35,467 nt of DNA, from assembly GCA_017617525.1 (NCBI GenBank), contig JAFZWA010000024.1, positions 1 through 35,467 of the forward strand, given 5' to 3'. Origin of the DNA: Clostridiales bacterium (GTDB lineage: Bacteria; Bacillota; Clostridia; Saccharofermentanales; Saccharofermentanaceae). The notes beneath the pieces were generated by a model that saw only the letters and a list, made by a program, of their open reading frames with translations, had not been told where the DNA came from and ran no database searches. A program made the translations under genes and the position numbers. Shown here in pieces: positions 31,400-35,467 of the stretch. Numbering within the stretch: position 1 is the first letter of the stretch; each line of letters begins with the position of its first letter.

Positions 31400-32197
31400 T
31401 TATCCGAACACATTCGGATTACACAAAACGGCTATCGCCGTTAAATCTGCGGCAAGTTCCGCTTGTTTCGCAGCGCGATATGTCATCTCCATCTGAACTT
31501 CCATGTATGATCTATGGTGGTCCTCAAGGATACAATTGATCGCTTCTTTGATAGTATCCGCACGACCGGCTTCAATCGTCGATTTGATAGAATAAAGGAT
31601 CTTGGGATTTGAAAACTCATATCCCACAAGACATGGTCCAAAAGCCTGATAGTGATTATTCAGTTCGATAGATATCTCATTGATTCGTTGAGCAATACGG
31701 TTAACCTCGCTTTTTCGATCCATACGTTTCTTGGTCACCAGCGCCATGATAAGAATCCCGACTACCATCCAAAAGCCTCCAACAGCTGCAGTGGAACTCT
31801 TCGATAATGAAGTCAGGCCAATAAAGAAAAGAATTCCTCCGATCCAGTAGGGTAACGTTTTCAGATACCCATACTTTAACCATTTCGAAATCCATCCCAT
31901 ATTAGGATCCGGTGTCGGGCAGAGTTCTTCGATCCCGTTCTGAAGAATTTCATACTCATCGTAAATAGCTGATTTCTCACTAAAATATCTGAGCATCCGA
32001 TTCACTTCAGACAGACTGTCGGATCGGGTATGAATCACATCTTGTGAAACACCGGAGCTGATGTTCCGCATGGCCGATGAATCAATCACGGAAGGTTGGG
32101 CGATTTGCATATTTGAAGCGTCCTGACGTGTCCCGCATCCCGGACAAAACTGCATCACATCTTTAAGTTCCATACCACAGTGCCAACAAAAAGCCAT
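31400..32197 (-). CDS. Zinc-ribbon membrane protein with shared leader
   Basis: Protein of 265 residues, family not recognised. A zinc ribbon is formed by Cys4, Cys7, Cys18 and Cys21 (FCWHCG, FCPGCG). A polar linker, a helical segment (about 60-95), two membrane segments (115-131 and 138-155) and a cytoplasmic helical C-terminal half (EVNRIAQRINEISIELNNH, then EMTYRAAKQAELAADLTAIA) follow. The start has a GGAGG site. The two-hairpin leader element at 32230-32282 lies 32 bases upstream, and a second copy stands before the membrane-protein gene at 33091-33576, implying common control. Function is unknown. Confidence 0.8.
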   Translation of the reverse strand: MAFCWHCGMELKDVMQFCPGCGTRQDASNMQIAQPSVIDSSAMRNISSGVSQDVIHTRSDSLSEVNRMLRYFSEKSAIYDEYEILQNGIEELCPTPDPNMGWISKWLKYGYLKTLPYWIGGILFFIGLTSLSKSSTAAVGGFWMVVGILIMALVTKKRMDRKSEVNRIAQRINEISIELNNHYQAFGPCLVGYEFSNPKILYSIKSTIEAGRADTIKEAINCILEDHHRSYMEVQMEMTYRAAKQAELAADLTAIAVLCNPNVFG

Positions 32198-32229
32198 ACC
32201 CGTATTCCTCCGATGTCAACCCAGGATGA

Positions 32230-32282
32230 GTTAGGATAGTCTTGTAAAGACTATCCTAACCTGTTAATCGTAGGATAACAGG
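32230..32282 (-). promoter_or_regulatory. Two-hairpin leader element, copy 1
   Basis: A perfect 14-bp stem (32230-32243 with 32247-32260, 3-base loop) is preceded on the minus strand by a 6-7-bp hairpin CTGTTA/TAACAG (32261-32282). It ends 32 bases before the start codon of the gene at 31400-32197. No T-run follows. In this copy TATCCTA of the first hairpin can also pair with TAGGATA of the second, giving a mutually exclusive fold. See copy 2 at 33611-33662. Confidence 0.75.
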
Positions 32283-32316
32283 CGCTTCATCTTTATGAGA
32301 ATTTTCAAAAAAGTAG

Positions 32317-32345
32317 TTTACAAGACTACCGTTCCATGATATTAT
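32317..32345 (+). promoter_or_regulatory. Promoter of the 38-residue and DUF1413-like genes
   Basis: TTTACA (32317-32322), a 17-base spacer and TATTAT (32340-32345), with TG one base before the -10. A short inverted repeat GTAGT/ACTAC overlaps the -35. The start would be near 32352. Confidence 0.7.
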
Positions 32346-32353
32346 GATGTCAC

Positions 32354-32376
32354 GAGTTAGTTTTAGCAACTAACTC
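32354..32376 (+). promoter_or_regulatory. Perfect inverted repeat at the transcription start
   Basis: GAGTTAGTT (32354-32362) and AACTAACTC (32368-32376) form a perfect 9-bp pair with a 5-base centre, right after the predicted start. It could be an operator or a 5' stabilising hairpin. The half site GAGTTAG also occurs at the edge of leader copy 1 (32228-32234). Confidence 0.65.
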
Positions 32377-32416
32377 AACATAGACAAAAAACTACGAAAG
32401 GAGGCACAACAACTTT

Positions 32417-32533
32417 ATGATGGATGACTATAAAGAACTTGGCTATGAAAGCCCTTATGACATTTTATATGAACTGTTTGGAGTTGAGAATGAAGATGAT
32501 CTTGAAGATGCGCTCGACTCTTGGAATAACTGA
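32417..32533 (+). CDS. Small acidic protein of 38 residues
   Basis: ATG to TGA encodes a 38-residue acidic peptide (MMDDYKELGYESPYDILY..., then EDDLEDALDSWNN). AAAGGAGG lies about 11 bases before the first ATG, 8 before the second if that is used. It is the first gene after a good promoter, and its amphipathic helix-like acidic composition is unlike random sequence. No family recognised. It is followed after 53 bases by the DUF1413-like gene on the same transcript. Confidence 0.6.
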   Translation: MMDDYKELGYESPYDILYELFGVENEDDLEDALDSWNN

Positions 32534-32586
32534 TTATTTATGTGGATATATAACAAGATCAAACTAAAGAAAGGAAGATTATACTT

Positions 32587-32988
32587 ATGAAGAAGATTAT
32601 GATCACGATTAAAGATGAGACTTTCGATATACTCGACGCCAAGGCCGCGGAAAAGAAGATGACGGCACCCGTTCTTGGTTCGGAAATCATCGAAACTGTA
32701 TGCAGCACCTTCACACCGACAAACTCTTCCACACCGTGCACGCAGCAGATCATTAATGATACGATCGATGCAATCAGAGATTATGTAAAAACACTGGCAC
32801 CCGGAGATTCTTTCGTCCTTTGCAACGTGCAGAGCTACACTGACTTACCTCACGGCCACAAGATAACTGTAGGCAAAGTTTGGAATCAGCTTATCAGCTC
32901 CGGCAAAGAAGCAAATGTACAAAGAGCTATGAACCGTAACGGTAACTACAAGAATCGCGGTTCAGCAGCCGTATACACTCGCATCTGA
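32587..32988 (+). CDS. DUF1413-like protein with ribbon-helix-helix-like start
   Basis: Protein of 133 residues. The N-terminal 45 residues (KKIMITIKDETFDILDAKAAEKKMT) look like a short strand plus helices of the ribbon-helix-helix kind. The C-terminal half (LAPGDSFVLCNV, LPHGHKITVGKVWNQLI, then an Asn/Arg-rich turn and AAVYTRI) resembles DUF1413, a domain of unknown function often found on plasmids and other mobile DNA; this assignment is tentative. The start has GAAAGGAAG about 9 bases upstream. If the N-terminus binds DNA, the inverted repeats near 32354 would be natural targets. It ends at the strong terminator at 33018. Confidence 0.75.
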   Translation: MKKIMITIKDETFDILDAKAAEKKMTAPVLGSEIIETVCSTFTPTNSSTPCTQQIINDTIDAIRDYVKTLAPGDSFVLCNVQSYTDLPHGHKITVGKVWNQLISSGKEANVQRAMNRNGNYKNRGSAAVYTRI

Positions 32989-33017
32989 ATTTACTTACCC
33001 CAATTGTCCAATTAAAT

Positions 33018-33054
33018 GAACCCCCGGAGGTAACTTCCGGGGGTTCTTTTTTTC
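33018..33054 (+). terminator. Terminator after the DUF1413-like gene
   Basis: GAACCCCCGGA pairs with TCCGGGGGTTC and is followed by seven Ts. Very strong on the plus strand, with a weaker AT-rich tail on the minus strand for the convergent gene. Confidence 0.93.
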
Positions 33055-33090
33055 AAAAGGTGGCCAATTCATCGCCTTTTTCTAAACCAA

Positions 33091-33576
33091 TCATTTTGGT
33101 GGATTGCATTCATTCCATCTTATTTCTTGGAGTTCTTCAAGTTCTTCCTGATCAATTTTATACTGCTTCTTTGTCCGAAGATAACCAATAAAGTTGGCAA
33201 GCCAGAGAAACGGAGCAAACACAGCCTTGAAAATGAAGTTCAATATCATGTTGCTGATCGGGAAATCATATTCGAATAATGCATCCTGCACCTGACTCTT
33301 TACCGAGCCTTCGCTTTTCTTTGCACCGATACTCAAAATAGCTCCACCTATCGCCCACCATATCATTACCTCAAAAATGGTATTCAAGTACCCTCCTCTG
33401 ATTCTAAAGGAAAATAGTTGATAGCTTCTCAAATTGATAAAAGCCAGACGCACGATTCCCAGAGCGATAAACATTGCACTGATAATCAGTTGGATTTGCC
33501 TGTTTCTTATCCATCTGCGTTCAATTTCCACTCTATTCGCCACTTCATTAAGCCTACTATGGAAATATGGGTCCAT
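33091..33576 (-). CDS. Small membrane protein with shared leader
   Basis: Protein of 161 residues, family not recognised. It has a basic amphipathic N-terminus (RVEIERRWIRNRQ) and three predicted membrane segments (about 27-46, 63-84 and 110-132), ending in a charged coiled-coil-like tail (KIDQEELEELQEIRW). A GTG start 7 codons upstream is possible, but AAAGGGG spaced 13 bases before the ATG supports the start given. The two-hairpin leader copy 2 lies 34 bases upstream. Base composition is AT-richer than the housekeeping genes, as for the neighbouring genes of this locus. Confidence 0.78.
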   Translation of the reverse strand: MDPYFHSRLNEVANRVEIERRWIRNRQIQLIISAMFIALGIVRLAFINLRSYQLFSFRIRGGYLNTIFEVMIWWAIGGAILSIGAKKSEGSVKSQVQDALFEYDFPISNMILNFIFKAVFAPFLWLANFIGYLRTKKQYKIDQEELEELQEIRWNECNPPK

Positions 33577-33610
33577 ACGAGAATAATCCCCTTTCACTCA
33601 ATCAGAGAGT

Positions 33611-33662
33611 GTTAGGAGGGGCTTATCAAGCCCCTCCTAACCTGTTAATCGTAGAATAACAG
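33611..33662 (-). promoter_or_regulatory. Two-hairpin leader element, copy 2
   Basis: A perfect 14-bp stem (33611-33624 with 33628-33641, 3-base loop) and the hairpin CTGTTA/TAACAG (33642-33662) repeat the plan of copy 1. The ends of the long stem are identical to copy 1 (GTTAGGA, CTT), but the middle differs (GGGG instead of TAGT) with matching changes on the other arm. The segment CCTGTTAATCGTAG between and within the stems is conserved. It ends 34 bases before the start at 33576. Confidence 0.75.
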
Positions 33663-33714
33663 CGAGCCGTAAAAAAGTGTTTGACCCTCCACTGATGCGG
33701 GTAAACACAGTGCG

Positions 33715-33748
33715 CAAAAAGACCTCAGATACTGAATACCTGAGGTCC
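33715..33748 (-). terminator. Terminator of the phosphonate-type gene
   Basis: On the minus strand GACCTCAG (33721-33728) and CTGAGGTC (33740-33747) pair around 11 bases and are followed by five Ts. It lies 25 bases after the stop at 33773. Confidence 0.88.
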
Positions 33749-33772
33749 CAAATCACATATAGTTATACTCTT

Positions 33773-35467
33773 TCAGATCTTCCTATACAGCCCCTCGATC
33801 GTCTCCGTATCAAGCGCGATCGGATGATTCTTCAATCTTACCGGGTTGACGGACTTCTTCAGGATCTCGATCTGCTCATCTGTCATCGTCGGACGATCGA
33901 GATTAAGAACCGCGAAGATCTCCTCGAGTTTCTTTGCGCCATCTTCCGCATTGGCACCGCCCAGGAGCACACCCAGTTCATCCAAAGTCTTGCGCAGGTA
34001 CTCAACTCCACGCGGATCGCAGCACTTCGCCTCGGCACCCTCGCCCGCGACTGTCTCCACCATCCATCTAAACAGCACTCGGTCACAGAGCATTGCAGCA
34101 TGGCCGTGGGCAAATCCAAACATGCTCGTGATCGTGTAGCACATCGCGTGACCTGCCGTCGTCTGGGAAATGTTGATCGCCTTACCTGCGGCATGCGCAG
34201 CCATGAGCATACCCGCATTCCCTTCATCGGTATTCTGCAGATAGCCTTCCATGTTGTTGAGCACACTTGTGAGCGCGAATCTTGCAAAAGCCTGGCTCTC
34301 CGGCGTACTGTTCACCGACCAATAAGACTCGATCGCGTGACAAAGCGCGTCGCACATTGTTGCCTTCTTCTGATATAGGGGAAGCGTCTTAAGCACATTC
34401 GGATCCATAAGGATCGTCTGCGGAATGATGCTGTTGCTCGTAACACTCTGCTTATCACCTTCATAGTAGATAACTGCGTAGCGCGTCGCCTCAGTTCCCG
34501 TTCCGGCCGTAGTCGGCATGGCAAGCAAAGGAATACCATTCGGCACGATCTCATGGCGCAGGAAGCTGCCGTTCTCACCGTTACCGGGCATATTCGAATA
34601 GAGTTTGATACACTTCGCTACATCGATCGCAGAACCTCCGCCGACTGCCATGATGCTGTCGCAGCCTTCGTTTCGGAATACCTCAACACCCTTCACAACA
34701 GAGTCATATTCCGGGTTCGGATGGAAGTCCGAAAAACGCACCATCGGCACTTTGCAGTCCAACAATTTGCGGTTCAAAACAGTATAGTTATTGATCGACT
34801 CGCCGCAGACCAGAAGCACCTTCTTCTTATCCACCAACCAGGAATCCAGGCCCGAATACCGGTCTGTTGTGTCAATGATCCGCGCCTCGACGAACTGAGC
34901 CGCACCTACAGACTCCTCCTGCTTCGCACGAAGTTCCTCCGGCGAAGGCAGATCCGATCTGGTCTTCGCGTCGATATCTCTATACTTCTTATCCGTCGAA
35001 TACGGATACTCGACCATCTTTCCGCCATAGGAAGAAAGGATCTCCAGGACCTCGTCTCTAACCGGCTTCTGCACACCTGTATTCCAGTCGTCACCGTGAA
35101 CGACGAAGTCCGGCTTGTACAAAAGGAGATTGTCCTTATAGCTCAAGGTGTTCTGGTCGACGACCTTATGCACACCTACGATATTCTCGATAATGACCTT
35201 TCTTTCGGATGCCGGGACGAGCGGCAGGTCCTTATACGAAAGCATTGCCTCATCGGAAAGCACTCCTACGATGAGTTTTCCGAGTTTTTTGGCCTTTTTG
35301 ATGATGGCGATATGTCCGCCGTGAATGATATCCGCGGCAATACACATATAAACAGTGCGGTTCTCAAGTTCCTTGAGTTTACTGGAAACGACCGCCAGAT
35401 CTTCTGGATTATCGATCTCCGCGCAAAGAAGATCCTCCACATCCAGCGCCGCAATATTCGCCGCCCC
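33773..35467 (-). CDS. Nucleotidyltransferase-phosphonoacetaldehyde reductase fusion (5' partial)
   Basis: The frame stays open to the window edge; a GTG at 35440 lacks a ribosome-binding site and sits inside a CAEIDNPEDLA motif that usually closes an NTP-transferase domain, so the true start is outside. After it comes a cytidylyltransferase-type domain of about 140 residues (IIHGGH, VVHGDDWN), a linker, and an iron-containing alcohol dehydrogenase domain (GGGSAIDVAKCIK, PTTAGTGTEATRYAV, metal-ligand blocks DALCHAIESYW and GHAMCY...AHGHAA). The last domain looks like phosphonoacetaldehyde reductase, which makes 2-hydroxyethylphosphonate; the other domains would activate a phosphonate or head group with a nucleotide. 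The likely pathway is phosphonolipid or phosphonoglycan synthesis. A PEP mutase upstream would confirm it. Confidence 0.85.
   Translation of the reverse strand, partial: GAANIAALDVEDLLCAEIDNPEDLAVVSSKLKELENRTVYMCIAADIIHGGHIAIIKKAKKLGKLIVGVLSDEAMLSYKDLPLVPASERKVIIENIVGVHKVVDQNTLSYKDNLLLYKPDFVVHGDDWNTGVQKPVRDEVLEILSSYGGKMVEYPYSTDKKYRDIDAKTRSDLPSPEELRAKQEESVGAAQFVEARIIDTTDRYSGLDSWLVDKKKVLLVCGESINNYTVLNRKLLDCKVPMVRFSDFHPNPEYDSVVKGVEVFRNEGCDSIMAVGGGSAIDVAKCIKLYSNMPGNGENGSFLRHEIVPNGIPLLAMPTTAGTGTEATRYAVIYYEGDKQSVTSNSIIPQTILMDPNVLKTLPLYQKKATMCDALCHAIESYWSVNSTPESQAFARFALTSVLNNMEGYLQNTDEGNAGMLMAAHAAGKAINISQTTAGHAMCYTITSMFGFAHGHAAMLCDRVLFRWMVETVAGEGAEAKCCDPRGVEYLRKTLDELGVLLGGANAEDGAKKLEEIFAVLNLDRPTMTDEQIEILKKSVNPVRLKNHPIALDTETIEGLYRKI

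Noticed and set aside
31400-33662. The two leader copies as ends of a mobile cassette or a MITE
   Set aside because: No target-site duplication or transposase. Both copies keep the same distance to a start codon, and stem sequences changed in a compensatory way, which favours function. The mobile alternative is not fully excluded.
35266-35440. GTG at 35440 as the start of the phosphonate-type gene
   Set aside because: No ribosome-binding site precedes it, the frame is open to the window edge, and the residues around it (CAEIDNPEDL) look like the end of an upstream domain.
1-35467. tRNA, rRNA, known riboswitch or prophage genes
   Set aside because: No cloverleaf-like T-loop sequence in context, no rRNA-like segment, no recognisable riboswitch core and no phage structural or integrase motif was found by reading both strands.

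Overview
The window reads as chromosomal DNA of a Gram-positive, low-to-mid GC anaerobe of the Clostridia. The evidence is the L27 N-terminal extension with its Prp protease gene, spoVG beside murC, a conserved rplI-dnaB-tilS-hpt-ftsH block, many lipoprotein signal peptides with Thr/Glu/Ser/Pro-rich spacers, and a secreted protease carrying cellulose-binding-type (CBM2-like) domains. A plant-fibre or gut/rumen lifestyle is an inference; no marker here gives genus or species. No tRNA, rRNA, CRISPR array, transposase or prophage gene was recognised.

Layout. (1) 51-1222, minus: rplU-prp-rpmA with its own promoter and a structured leader. (2) 1345-5391, minus: murC, an unknown polytopic membrane protein and a LacI-type regulator in one tight operon; spoVG is divergent on plus. 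(3) 6015-9535, plus: two paralogous lipoproteins with RsiV/DUF3298-like features. (4) 9772-17524, minus: housekeeping. rpsF-ssb-rpsR comes first, then a promoter overlapping a terminator hairpin, then rplI-dnaB-tilS-hpt-ftsH. (5) 17811-18648: a PIN-toxin/Phd-antitoxin module between two imperfect direct repeats. (6) 18725-31000, accessory and cell-surface region: a Ser/Gly/Asn-rich anchored protein with an orphan PqqD-like protein, a polysaccharide deacetylase lipoprotein, a four-repeat lipoprotein, a CBM2-subtilase with a downstream lipoprotein, a zinc-ribbon membrane protein, a leucine-rich-repeat surface protein, and a tandem pair of small paralogous lipoproteins. (7) 31010-33662: a small locus of two membrane proteins, each preceded by the same two-hairpin leader, flanking a plus-strand transcript for a 38-residue protein and a DUF1413-like protein. 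(8) 33773-35467: the 3' part of a phosphonate-type gene that fuses a nucleotidyltransferase to an iron alcohol dehydrogenase of the phosphonoacetaldehyde-reductase type and runs off the window.

The best candidate for something undescribed is region 7. Two copies of a leader element have perfect 14-bp stems whose middle base pairs differ by compensatory changes, at almost the same distance (32 and 34 nt) from the starts of two unrelated membrane-protein genes. Other notable signals are a strongly over-represented 10-mer (CGAAAAGCAC, nine exact copies), an interleaved pair of inverted repeats at 1242-1329, the promoter/terminator overlap before rplI, and an SSB whose usual C-terminal Pro-Phe tip is not terminal.
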